Source: Cellulomonas terrae
GTDB lineage: Bacteria > Actinomycetota > Actinomycetes > Actinomycetales > Cellulomonadaceae
Direction: 5' to 3'
NCBI RefSeq assembly: GCF_007990265.1
Contig: NZ_BJWH01000011.1
Span: 62,001 to 126,000, forward strand
DNA: 64,000 nucleotides
Shown here one piece after another: positions 15,677-23,939 of this stretch. The translations under genes and the position numbers were made by a program. Under the pieces are notes generated by a model, which was not told the DNA's origin, ran no database searches, and saw nothing but the letters and a program-made list of their open reading frames with translations. The stretch's first letter is position 1; each line of letters opens with the position of its first letter.

Positions 15677-16239
15677 CGCGACGCCCGACGCAGCGCGACG
15701 ACGACCACCAGCGGCCAGACCGCCTGGGCGCCGGCCACGGCCCGCTCGGACAGGCCGGTCAGGTCGCCGCCGCCCTGCAGCTCGACGACGAACCAGCCGA
15801 GCAGCCCGGTGAGCACCACCGACGCGCCGACGGTGACGGCCGGCCGCAGGATGCCGGTCGCACCGCGGCGTGCCGCCAGCGCGGGCCACAGCGCCAGCGC
15901 ACCGAACCCGATCCCGGCCGCGATCCCGTGGGCCTGCGGGGCGGCGTCGGACGGGAAGACGGCGACGGCGAGCGTGGCGGCGCCACCGATCGCGTGCAGC
16001 AGGCGCGCCCGTCGCGGCACCGGTCGCAGGCCGGCCGCCGTGACGAGGTGCGCGACCCCGGTGACCGCCAGGCCGGCCGTCATGATCCACGGGTCCGTCG
16101 CCGTCGAGGTCGCGAGCGCGCTGATCGTCTCCTGCACGGGGTCGAACGACGGCTGCCGGGCGGCGGCCAGCGTCCAGCCGCCGATCATGGCGACGGGTGC
16201 GGCGATGGCGGACGCGAGCGCCCAGCGGGGCACGGTCAT
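15673..16239 (-). CDS. DUF998-type membrane protein
   Basis: The 188-residue protein has about six hydrophobic helices in the DUF998 layout. The first helix and loop read IAAPVAMIGGWTLAAARQPSFDPVQETISAL, a pattern seen in that family, followed by the TGVAHLVTAAGL and LLHAIGGAATLAVAVFPSD segments. Function unknown; DUF998 proteins are integral membrane proteins. The ATG at 16239 is chosen because the family N-terminus begins there. It starts 41 bases from the GH16-like gene, head to head. Confidence 0.75.
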   Translation of the reverse strand: MTVPRWALASAIAAPVAMIGGWTLAAARQPSFDPVQETISALATSTATDPWIMTAGLAVTGVAHLVTAAGLRPVPRRARLLHAIGGAATLAVAVFPSDAAPQAHGIAAGIGFGALALWPALAARRGATGILRPAVTVGASVVLTGLLGWFVVELQGGGDLTGLSERAVAGAQAVWPLVVVVALRRASR

Positions 16240-16280
16240 GGAGGGCTGCCTTCTGGTCGGTGGTGTCGGAGACTGGGTTC

Positions 16281-17063
16281 GTGACCGACCACCCCGACGG
16301 ATGGGTGCTGACGTTCGAGGACGACTTCGACGGCCCCGACCTCGATCCTGCCGTGTGGCTCCCGCACTACCTGCCGGCCTGGAGCTCGCGCGCGCGGACG
16401 GCCGCGTCGTACGAGCTGCGCGACTCGTGCCTGCACCTGCGCATCCCACCCGACCAGGGGCTCTGGTGCGGGGACGACCACGTGCCGCCGATGCGCGTGT
16501 CCGGCATCCAGTCCGGCAACTTCTCCGGTCCGGTCGGCAGCACCCGAGGCCAGCAGCCGTACCGCGAGGGTGTGCGCGTCCGCGAGGAGCAGGAGACCTT
16601 CTGGGGCTGGACCCCGAGCGGGGGGTACATCGAGCTGCGGGCACGCGCCGTGGTCACGCCGCGCTCCATGGTCGCGTTCTGGATGGTGGGTCTCGAGGAC
16701 GAGCCCGAGCGCTGCGCGGAGATCTGCGTGACCGAGATGTTCGGCGACGCCGTCGAGCCAGGTTCGGCCGCCGTCGGCACGGGCCTGCACGCGTTCCGCG
16801 ACCCGGCGGTCGACGAGGACTTCGCCGCGGTCCGGCTGCCCCTCGACATCGCGGCGTTCCACACCTACGCGGTCGACTGGTCGGCGGAGCAGGCCACGTT
16901 CCTCGTGGACGGCGTCGTGGTGCGCCGCTGCGCCCGGCCGCCCGCGTACCCGATGCAGCTGATGCTCGCGGTCTTCGACTTCCCGGAGCGGTCCGACGGC
17001 GGCGACGACGACGCGGTCCCCGAGCTCGTCGTCGACAGCCTGCGGGGCTACGAGCGCCCCTGA
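16281..17063 (+). CDS. GH16-like beta-glucanase family protein, non-secreted
   Basis: The 260-residue protein has a GH16 jelly-roll pattern: FEDDFDGPDLDPAVW at the start, GYIELRARAV, the active-site strand and AFHTYAVDWSAEQATFLVDGVVV. GH16 enzymes usually carry ExDxxE; here the strand reads ERCAEICVTEMFGD, so both Glu are present but Cys replaces the central Asp. I see no signal peptide, so a cytoplasmic or unusual role is possible. GTG at 16281 has GGAG nine bases upstream; an earlier in-frame GTG at 16260 lacks a well-placed site. Enzymatic activity is not assured. Confidence 0.72.
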   Translation: MTDHPDGWVLTFEDDFDGPDLDPAVWLPHYLPAWSSRARTAASYELRDSCLHLRIPPDQGLWCGDDHVPPMRVSGIQSGNFSGPVGSTRGQQPYREGVRVREEQETFWGWTPSGGYIELRARAVVTPRSMVAFWMVGLEDEPERCAEICVTEMFGDAVEPGSAAVGTGLHAFRDPAVDEDFAAVRLPLDIAAFHTYAVDWSAEQATFLVDGVVVRRCARPPAYPMQLMLAVFDFPERSDGGDDDAVPELVVDSLRGYERP

Positions 17064-17177
17064 GCGGCAGTTCCGTAACTCATCCTGCGCAGGCCCGTGA
17101 AACGTCCCCACGGAGCACGCCGCGCGGGGTATAACCAACGCGCCGCCTTTCGCCGCCGACCCCGAGGACACCGACGC

Positions 17178-17693
17178 ATGCTGATCTTCTGGGTGATCGC
17201 CGGGGTGGCGCTGCTGCTCCTCGTCCTCACCGTCACGCTCGGTGACTTCCTCGACGGCATCATCGACGCGATCGACGTCACCGGCGGGTACCTGTCCTCG
17301 ACCGTCGTGCTGGCATTCCTCGCGACCTTCGGCATCGTCGGCGGGCTCCTGCTGGCGACCACCGACGCGAGCGTGCTGCTCGCCTCCCTCGGTGGTGTCG
17401 TGGCCGGTGCGGTCGTCGGCGCCGGCGCCGGGGCCGCCACGCGCGCGCTGACGGACGGCCCGACCGCCCACCAGATCACCAGCGGCGACTACGTCGGACA
17501 GCCTGCGACGGTGACGACGTCGATCCCGTCCGACGGCCTCGGCCAGATCTCGCTCGTCGTGGCAGGTCAGAGCACCGCGCTCGCGGCCCGTGCGGACGGT
17601 CCCGTGCCCACGGGCGCGGGCGTGACGGTCGTCGCGAACCTCGGTCCCGGCGTCGTCAAGGTCGTGACCACCTCCTCGCACAATCCTCTCTAG
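17178..17693 (+). CDS. NfeD-like membrane protein
   Basis: The 171-residue protein has a first membrane helix (residues 2-22), a second hydrophobic block with Gly/Ala-rich helices (about 40-95) and a C-terminal soluble beta region (DYVGQPATVTTSIPSDGLGQI to VVANLGPGVVKVV) that fits the NfeD OB-fold. NfeD proteins work with flotillins in membrane microdomains, and the flotillin gene follows after 19 bases. A GGGTATAA sequence at 17127-17134 lies about 45 bases before the ATG; it resembles the -10 of sigma-B/F-type promoters, but no matching -35 is visible. Confidence 0.75.
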   Translation: MLIFWVIAGVALLLLVLTVTLGDFLDGIIDAIDVTGGYLSSTVVLAFLATFGIVGGLLLATTDASVLLASLGGVVAGAVVGAGAGAATRALTDGPTAHQITSGDYVGQPATVTTSIPSDGLGQISLVVAGQSTALAARADGPVPTGAGVTVVANLGPGVVKVVTTSSHNPL

Positions 17694-17712
17694 CACTCTC
17701 TAGGAGCTCTCC

Positions 17713-19131
17713 GTGCCCGAATCCTGGCTGCCCGTCGCGGGCGTCGCAGGTCTCGTCCTCGTCGTCCTGATCGTCGGTCTCGCGATCGCGAAGCGGTACC
17801 GCGTGGCGCTGCCCAACGAGGCGTTCATCGTCACCGGCCGCAAGGGCAAGACGTCGAACGACCTGTCCGGGCAGAAGGTCGTGACCGGTGGTGGCGTGTT
17901 CGTCCTGCCGTTCGTCCAGCAGCTGTCGGTGCTCGACATGTCGTCCCGGCGGATCACCGTCGAGGTCAACGGCGCACCGTCGTCGCAGGGCATCGCGCTC
18001 ACCGTCTCCGGCGTCGCGATCGTCAAGGTGCACAACGAGGACGTCTCCATCCGCGCGGCCGCCCAGCGCTTCGGCAGCCAGCAGGAGGAGATCGACAGCT
18101 TCACGACGAACCAGCTCTCGGGTGCGCTGCGCGCCATCGTCGGCAACCTGACCGTGGAGCAGGTCATCCGGGACCGGGAGTCGTTCTCCCAGCAGGTGCT
18201 CGAGTCCGTCACCGGGTCGCTGAGCGCGCAGGGTCTGAGCCTGGACGCGTTCACCATCCAGGAGGTCGGCGACCACGGCGGCGGCACGTACATCCTCGAC
18301 ATGGGCCGCGCGTCGGCCGCCGCGATCCGCCGTGAGGCCGAGATCGCCGAGGCGGAGGCCCGCCGGCTGTCCGAGGAGAAGCGGATCCACGCCGAGACCG
18401 AGGTCGCCAACTACCAGCGGGCGCTCGACCTGCGGCAGGCGGAGATCCTCGCCGAGACGGACCGGGCGAAGGCCCTGTCGGCGTCGGCCGGACCGCTCGA
18501 GGCGGCCGCTCGCCAGCAGGAGATCCTCCAGCAGGAGGAGCTCGTCGCGGAGCGGCAGGCCGCGCTGACCGAGCGCCAGCTGGACACCACCGTGCGCCGC
18601 CCGGCCGACGCGGAGCGGTACCGCCTGGAGCAGCAGGCCGAGGCGCAGCGCGTCACCGCGGTCAAGGCGGCCGAGGCGTCCAAGGCGGAGAACGAGCTCC
18701 GCGGTGCCGGTGAGCTGGCGCTGCGCTCGGCCCAGGCCCGCGCCACCGAGCTCGAGGGTGCGGCCGAGGCGGCGGCGGTCCTCGCGCGCGGCAAGGCCGA
18801 GGCCGAGGCGCTGCAGCAGCGTGCCGAGGCGTACAAGGAGTTCAACCAGGCGGCCGTGTTCGACCGTCTGCTGGAGACCCTGCCCGAGATCGCGAAGCAG
18901 CTCGCGGCACCCATGGCGAACATCGACACGCTCACGGTCGTCTCGACCGACGGTGCGTCCGCGCTGCCCAAGGCCGTCGCGGGGAACTTCCTGCAGCTCC
19001 AGGAGCTGATCAAGTCGACGACCGGGCTGGACCTGACGCAGATCGTGCACCAGCTGACGGACCAGTCGACGGTGGTCGTCCCGTCCGCTGCCGCACCCTC
19101 GACGAACGGTTCGCCGACCGCCGCAGCCTAG
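17713..19131 (+). CDS. Flotillin / SPFH-domain protein
   Basis: The 472-residue protein has one N-terminal membrane helix (about residues 7-25), an SPFH domain (about 30-200, with GRKGKTSNDLSGQKVVTGGGVF and VDMSSRRI-type strands) and a long charged coiled coil rich in Ala, Glu, Gln and Arg (about 210-390). This matches flotillins (YqiK/FloT-like), which form large membrane-associated assemblies. GTG at 17713 follows AGGAG. The NfeD-like gene precedes it, and RsbQ follows after nine bases. Confidence 0.9.
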   Translation: MPESWLPVAGVAGLVLVVLIVGLAIAKRYRVALPNEAFIVTGRKGKTSNDLSGQKVVTGGGVFVLPFVQQLSVLDMSSRRITVEVNGAPSSQGIALTVSGVAIVKVHNEDVSIRAAAQRFGSQQEEIDSFTTNQLSGALRAIVGNLTVEQVIRDRESFSQQVLESVTGSLSAQGLSLDAFTIQEVGDHGGGTYILDMGRASAAAIRREAEIAEAEARRLSEEKRIHAETEVANYQRALDLRQAEILAETDRAKALSASAGPLEAAARQQEILQQEELVAERQAALTERQLDTTVRRPADAERYRLEQQAEAQRVTAVKAAEASKAENELRGAGELALRSAQARATELEGAAEAAAVLARGKAEAEALQQRAEAYKEFNQAAVFDRLLETLPEIAKQLAAPMANIDTLTVVSTDGASALPKAVAGNFLQLQELIKSTTGLDLTQIVHQLTDQSTVVVPSAAAPSTNGSPTAAA

Positions 19132-19140
19132 GCTCCACCT

Positions 19141-19950
19141 ATGAGCGTGCTCGCCAGGAACAACGTCGTGCTCTCCGGGGCGCCGGGCGCACCGGCGATG
19201 GTGTTCGCCCACGGGTTCGGGTGCGACCAGAGCATGTGGCGGTTCGTGGCGCCCGCGTTCGAGGCGACCCACCGGGTGGTCCTGTTCGACCACGTCGGCG
19301 CGGGCGGCTCGGACCTGGGTGCGTACGACCCGCAGCGGTACGGGTCGCTGGACGGGTACGCGGACGACGTCGTGGAGGTCCTGGACGCCCTGGGCCTCGG
19401 TCCGGCGGTGTTCGTGGGCCACTCGGTGAGCGCGATGATCGGCGTCCTCGCGGCGGCCCGTCGGCCGGAGCTGTTCGACCGGCTCGTGCTCGTCGGACCC
19501 AGCCCGCGGTACGTCGACGACGACGGGTACCGGGGTGGGTTCAGCGCGGCGGAGATCGACGAGCTCCTCGAGACGATGGACGACAACTACCTGGGCTGGT
19601 CCGCGTTCATCGCACCGGTGATCATGGGCAACGCGGACCGGCCCGAGCTCGGCGAGGAGCTGACCAACTCGTTCTGCCGCACGGATCCCGCGATCGCCCG
19701 GCGGTTCGCCCGGACCACGTTCCTGGCGGACAACCGTGCGGACCTCGCGGGTGTCACGACCCCGGCCCTGGTGCTGCAGTGCCGGGAGGACGTCATCGCA
19801 CCCCCGGAGGTCGGCCGGTACGTGCACGAGCACCTCGCCGGCAGCGAGCTGGTGCTCCTGGACGCGGTCGGGCACTGCCCGAACCTCAGCGCCCCCGACC
19901 AGGTGGTCGAGGCCGTCACGGCGTACCTGGCCCGTGTCCCGTCCCGCTGA
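19141..19950 (+). CDS. rsbQ: RsbQ-like alpha/beta hydrolase
   Basis: The 269-residue protein is strikingly like Bacillus RsbQ over its whole length: FAHGFGCDQSMW, DHVGAGGSDLGAYD, the nucleophile elbow GHSVSAMIG with Ser95, RRPELFDRLVLVGPSPRY, QCREDVIAPPEVG with the Asp, and VGHCPN with the His. In Bacillus, RsbQ generates or senses a small molecule and is needed by the RsbP phosphatase for the energy-stress branch of sigma-B control. Here the RsbP-like gene starts inside its 3' end (17-base overlap), which strongly supports the assignment. Confidence 0.9.
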   Translation: MSVLARNNVVLSGAPGAPAMVFAHGFGCDQSMWRFVAPAFEATHRVVLFDHVGAGGSDLGAYDPQRYGSLDGYADDVVEVLDALGLGPAVFVGHSVSAMIGVLAAARRPELFDRLVLVGPSPRYVDDDGYRGGFSAAEIDELLETMDDNYLGWSAFIAPVIMGNADRPELGEELTNSFCRTDPAIARRFARTTFLADNRADLAGVTTPALVLQCREDVIAPPEVGRYVHEHLAGSELVLLDAVGHCPNLSAPDQVVEAVTAYLARVPSR

Positions 19951-21469
19951 CGACGCCTGGGACGTCGCCCCGGTCGCGCTGCTGCGGCTCGACGGCGACG
20001 GCACGATCCTGGACGCGAACCGGGTGCTCGTGGAGTGGGTCGGCCGCGACCCGCAGGGGCTGCGGCTCAGCGACCTGCTCTCGGTGGGTGGGCGGATCTA
20101 CTGGGAGACCCACCTGTCCCCGCTCCTGCACATGCAGGGCCGGGTCGACGAGGTCGCCGTGGAGCTGCGCGGCCCGGACGGCCGCGTTCCCGTGCTGCTG
20201 TCGGCGGCCGTGCACGCCGCCGCGGACGGCACCCGGTGCGTCGACGTCGCGCTGTCCCGGGCCACCGAGCGGTCGCGGTACGAACGTGAGCTGCTCGCCG
20301 CGCGCGCGGCGGCGGACCGGTCGGCCGACCAGCTCCGCGCGCTGCAGGCGGCGACCGCGTCGCTGTCGCGGGGCGTCGGGACGGACGGGGTCGCGCGGGC
20401 GCTCGTGGAGACGGCGGTCACCCACCTCGGCGCTGCGGTGGCGACCGTCTGGCTCGCGGCCGAGGACGGCACGCTGGTCCGTCGGGCCACGTCGTCCGGC
20501 GACCGGGCGCCCGAGGGTACGGACGTCCCGGACGAGCCGTGGGCGCCGGCACCCCGGCGCGCGGACGACGCTCCGCGCGTTCCCGCACAGCCCGTCGAGG
20601 AGCACCTCGCCGGGGTCGTCGTCGTGGCTCTCGGTGCGCCGGACGCTCCGGCCGGCACGCTCGTGCTGTCCCCGCGGGACGAGCCGTTCGACGTCGGGGT
20701 CCTGACGGCCGTGGGCCAGCAGGCGGGGCTGGCGCTGGAGCGGGCGCGGATGTTCGACCAGAAGGCGTCGGTGGCGCACGAGCTCCAGCACGCGCTGCTC
20801 ACCACCCACCTGCCGCCCGACGACCGGTTCAGCGTGACCACGGAGTACCGGCCGGGCGTGCAGGCGCTCGAGGTCGGCGGCGACTGGTACGACGCGTTCC
20901 TCGTCGACGACGACGTGCTCGCGGTGGCGGTCGGCGACGTCGTCGGCCGGGGTCTGCACGCCGCGACGGCGATGGGGCAGCTGCGCAGCGCCGTCCGTGC
21001 GGTCGCCGGTCCGGACGTGGGTCCGGCCGCGCTGCTCTCGCGGCTGGACCGGTTCGTCACCCAGACCGGCGCGGGCTTCATGGCGACCCTCGCCTACGCC
21101 GAGGTCGACCTGGTGACCGGGCATGTGCGCTACGCGTGCGCCGGGCACCTGCCCCCGCTGCGGTTCCGCGGCGACGGCACGCACGAGTTCCTCTGGGAGG
21201 GCCGCTCCACGCCGCTCGGCCTGGGGGTGGACCGGGAGGAGGCCGTCGCGGTCCTCGACCCGCACGACGTGCTCGTGCTCTACACGGACGGGCTCGTCGA
21301 GCGCCGTGACCGGCCGCTCCCCGACGGGCTGCACGCCCTGGCCACCGCGGGGAGGGCGCTGGGCGACGGGTCGGTGAGCGACCTGGTCACGGGCCTGCTC
21401 GTGCGCGCCGGCGACGTGCGGGACGACGTGTGCGTGCTCGTCGCCTCGTGGACGCCGCGGAGCTCCTGA
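19934..21469 (+). CDS. rsbP: RsbP-like PP2C phosphatase with PAS and GAF-like domains
   Basis: The 511-residue protein has a PAS domain (about residues 10-115, LRLDGDGTILDANRVLVEWVG), a linker helix, a GAF-like region (about 130-275, VETAVTHLGAAVATVWL to QQAGLALERARMFDQKA) and a SpoIIE/PP2C phosphatase domain (about 300-505) with GGDWYDAF, AVAVGDVVGRGLHAA and VLYTDGLVERR holding the metal-binding Asp residues. Bacillus RsbP has PAS plus PP2C and dephosphorylates the anti-anti-sigma factor RsbV. The extra GAF-like domain is a difference. GTG at 19934 overlaps rsbQ and implies coupled translation. No rsbV or rsbW is nearby. Confidence 0.87.
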   Translation: MSRPADDAWDVAPVALLRLDGDGTILDANRVLVEWVGRDPQGLRLSDLLSVGGRIYWETHLSPLLHMQGRVDEVAVELRGPDGRVPVLLSAAVHAAADGTRCVDVALSRATERSRYERELLAARAAADRSADQLRALQAATASLSRGVGTDGVARALVETAVTHLGAAVATVWLAAEDGTLVRRATSSGDRAPEGTDVPDEPWAPAPRRADDAPRVPAQPVEEHLAGVVVVALGAPDAPAGTLVLSPRDEPFDVGVLTAVGQQAGLALERARMFDQKASVAHELQHALLTTHLPPDDRFSVTTEYRPGVQALEVGGDWYDAFLVDDDVLAVAVGDVVGRGLHAATAMGQLRSAVRAVAGPDVGPAALLSRLDRFVTQTGAGFMATLAYAEVDLVTGHVRYACAGHLPPLRFRGDGTHEFLWEGRSTPLGLGVDREEAVAVLDPHDVLVLYTDGLVERRDRPLPDGLHALATAGRALGDGSVSDLVTGLLVRAGDVRDDVCVLVASWTPRSS

Positions 21470-21470
21470 G

Positions 21471-22466
21471 TCAGAACACGCGGTTCGCGATCTCGGCCGG
21501 GGCCAGCAGCAGCTCGGTGATCTCGTCGTCGAGCTGGACCAGCGTGAGGGACGCGCCCGCCATGTCGAGCGACGTGCAGTACTCGCCCACGTAGCTGCGC
21601 CCGACGGTGATGCCCTGTGCGGCGAGCTTCTCGTGCGCCAGCCCGTACAGCAGGTAGAGCTCGCTGATGGGAGTGCCGCCGAGGCCGTTGATCATGAGCG
21701 CCACGGAGTCGCCCGACGAGTACGGCAGGTCGGGGACGACGGCGCCGAGCAGCTCGTCGACGATCTCGTCGGCGCTGACGAGCTTGGCGCGACGCCGGCC
21801 GGGCTCGCCGTGGATGCCGACGCCGACCTCCATCTCGTCGTCGGCCAGCTCGAACAGGGGGGAGCCCTTGGCGGGCGGCGTGCAGGGCGTCAGGGCGATG
21901 CCCATGGTCCGTGTCACAGAGTTGACCTTCTCGCCGATCCGGACCAGCTCGTCGAGCGACGCCCCGTTCTCCGCGGCGGCGCCGACGGCCTTCATGACGA
22001 AGAAGTTCCCCGCGACGCCGCGCCTGCCGACGGTCCACGTGGAGTCCTTGACCGCGACGTCGTCGTTGATGAACAACGTCCGCACCGTCAGCCCCTCGGC
22101 CTCGGCGAGCTCGGCGGCCATCTCGAACGCCATCTTGTCGCCCGTGTAGTTGTTGACGAGCAGCAGGACGCCCTTGTCCGAGGCCAGCAGCTTCGCGCTC
22201 TCCAGCACGTACTCCATGGGCGGTGCCGCGAACACGTCACCGGGACAGGCGCCGTCGAGCATCCCCTTGCCGACCACCATCACGTGGGCCGGCTCGTGGC
22301 CCGAGCCGGAACCCTGGATGATCGACACCTTGTCGGGGCTGGGGGCGTCGGCCCGCATGATCAGGTTGTACTCGGGGACGTACCGCAGGGTCTCGGGGTT
22401 GGCCAGGGCGATGCCCTTGAGCATCTCGGGGACGAAGTTCAACGGGTCGTTGACGAACTTCTTCAT
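21471..22466 (-). CDS. dhaK: Dihydroxyacetone kinase subunit DhaK
   Basis: The 331-residue protein is a full-length DhaK substrate-binding subunit: IIQGSGSGHEPAH, GDVFAAPP, LVNNYTGDKMAFEMA and the substrate-binding His in VGVGIHGEPG near residue 217, where dihydroxyacetone forms a hemiaminal in characterised enzymes. GGAGGA precedes the ATG. It is the last gene of the aldolase-HAD-dhaL-dhaK operon. Related DhaK-type kinases act on other short ketoses such as erythrulose, so the substrate here may not be dihydroxyacetone. Confidence 0.93.
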   Translation of the reverse strand: MKKFVNDPLNFVPEMLKGIALANPETLRYVPEYNLIMRADAPSPDKVSIIQGSGSGHEPAHVMVVGKGMLDGACPGDVFAAPPMEYVLESAKLLASDKGVLLLVNNYTGDKMAFEMAAELAEAEGLTVRTLFINDDVAVKDSTWTVGRRGVAGNFFVMKAVGAAAENGASLDELVRIGEKVNSVTRTMGIALTPCTPPAKGSPLFELADDEMEVGVGIHGEPGRRRAKLVSADEIVDELLGAVVPDLPYSSGDSVALMINGLGGTPISELYLLYGLAHEKLAAQGITVGRSYVGEYCTSLDMAGASLTLVQLDDEITELLLAPAEIANRVF

Positions 22467-22540
22467 CAGTCATTCCTCCACATCGTCGTGATCGGTCGAC
22501 CTGCCGCCGCGTCGCCCCCCGGAGCGCGGACGTTCGTGTG

Positions 22541-23161
22541 TCACCAGGTGTCGGCGACGCGTTCGGCCAGCACGGCGACCGCGACGGCGCCGGGGTCCAG
22601 CGACCCGATGCTGCGCTCGCCGGTGTACGACGCCCGCCCGCGCCGCGCCTGCATGGGCCGGGTCGCCTCGGCGGCGTCCCGGGCGCTCGCGGCCGCGGCC
22701 TTGGCGATGTCCGCGGGTGCCGACCCCGCCGCGAGCTCGCGCTCGATCGTGTCGGTCATCGGCGCGAGGGCGTCGAGCAGCGTCTTCTCGCCGAGGTCCG
22801 CTCCGCCGCGCGCCTTGATGCCCTCGATCGCGGCCCGCAGCATCGCGACGACGTCGTCCCCGGTGACCTCCTGCTTGCCCTTGACCTGGCCGGCCGCCCG
22901 CAGGAACGCGGTGCCCCAGATCGGTCCGGACGTCCCACCGATGCGGCCCGACATGACGACGGCGACCTTCTGCAGGAACGTGCCGGTGTCGGAGCGGTCG
23001 AACGTGTCCCACTGGGCCAGCACGTTCTCGAACCCGCGCGCCAGCGAGAACCCGAAGTCGCCGTCGCCGACGACGGAGTCGAGGTCCCCGAAGTACTTCT
23101 CGTTCTCGATGCAGCCTTCGGTGATGGTGCGGACGACGGACTCGACGCGGCTATCGGACAC
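22541..23161 (-). CDS. dhaL: Dihydroxyacetone kinase nucleotide-binding subunit DhaL
   Basis: This 206-residue DhaL has the Mg-nucleotide Asp cluster GDLDSVVGDGDFG (near residues 25-37) and the typical SGRIGGTSGPIWGTAFLRAA helix, ending with ASYTGERSIGSLDPGAVAVAVLAE. DhaL holds the phosphoryl donor, either ADP rephosphorylated by the PTS protein DhaM or free ATP. No dhaM is present in the cluster, so an ATP-using pair or a distant DhaM must be considered. The GTG start overlaps the HAD stop by 11 bases. Confidence 0.92.
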   Translation of the reverse strand: MSDSRVESVVRTITEGCIENEKYFGDLDSVVGDGDFGFSLARGFENVLAQWDTFDRSDTGTFLQKVAVVMSGRIGGTSGPIWGTAFLRAAGQVKGKQEVTGDDVVAMLRAAIEGIKARGGADLGEKTLLDALAPMTDTIERELAAGSAPADIAKAAAASARDAAEATRPMQARRGRASYTGERSIGSLDPGAVAVAVLAERVADTW

Positions 23162-23939
23162 TGTGGCTCCCGGTGCGGACGTGATCGAGGTGCGAGAGGG
23201 TGACCTGCCCGTCGATGTCGAGGGCCAAGGGGTTGTCCAGCACGGTGGCGGGGTCGTCCGGGAGGTCGCCGAGCGAGCTCACGACGAGCGACGCCCCGGT
23301 GAAGTCCTCGTCGGCGGTGTAGCTGCTCACCGTGACGACCGTCCGCAGCCCGGCGCCGAGCGCGGCGCGCAGGCCGTTGGCGCTGTCCTCGACGACGACG
23401 ACCTCGTCCGCGCCGACGCCGAGCTCCTGCAGCGCGAGCAGGTAGATGTCGGGGGCGGGCTTCTTGGCGGGCACGACGTCCCCGGCGAACACCGTGAACT
23501 GCGCGGCGAGCTCGGCACCGACGGCGTGCTCGAGCACCGCGCGGACGGACGCCTCGGCCGACGTCGACGCGACCGCGAGCCCCCAGCCCGCCGCGGACGC
23601 CTCCGCCACGATCCGGGCGATTCCCGGCCGGCCGGGTAGCACGCCGTCGGCCACCATCGCCGTGTAGTGCGCGGTCTTGGCCTTGTGCCAGCGGGCGACC
23701 AGGTCGCGCTGCTCGTCGGGGTCGGTGGGCAGGTGGGCGGTCTCGACGAACACGGGCGTGAGCACGGTCGCGAGGCGCTCCTTGCCGCCACCGATCGCGA
23801 GCAGGTTGCCGTACTCCTCCTCGCTCCAGTGGATCGGCAGGCCGGCCTCGGCGAACGTCTGGTTGAACGCGGGCAGGTGCCCGTCGCGCTCGGTGTCGGC
23901 GAGGACGCCGTCGCAGTCGAAGATCAGCGTGGGGCTCAT
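23151..23939 (-). CDS. HAD-family phosphatase (CbbY/beta-PGM type)
   Basis: The 262-residue protein has HAD motif I FDCDGVLADTE with Asp8 and Asp10, a helical cap (about residues 20-95), motif II ASTSAEASV, motif III Lys in PAKKPAPDIY and motif IV VVVEDSANGLRAALGAG. This is the CbbY/CbbZ-like subgroup that dephosphorylates sugar phosphates or isomerises hexose phosphates. The ATG overlaps the aldolase stop (ATGA), and its end overlaps dhaL. A phosphatase or mutase between an aldolase and a kinase suggests a dedicated sugar-phosphate route. Confidence 0.87.
   Translation of the reverse strand: MSPTLIFDCDGVLADTERDGHLPAFNQTFAEAGLPIHWSEEEYGNLLAIGGGKERLATVLTPVFVETAHLPTDPDEQRDLVARWHKAKTAHYTAMVADGVLPGRPGIARIVAEASAAGWGLAVASTSAEASVRAVLEHAVGAELAAQFTVFAGDVVPAKKPAPDIYLLALQELGVGADEVVVVEDSANGLRAALGAGLRTVVTVSSYTADEDFTGASLVVSSLGDLPDDPATVLDNPLALDIDGQVTLSHLDHVRTGSHSVR

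Noticed and set aside
17097..17132. Full sigma-B promoter upstream of the NfeD-like gene
   Set aside because: GGGTAT is clear, but no GTTT-like -35 is found 13-17 bases before it. It is mentioned only as a -10-like element.
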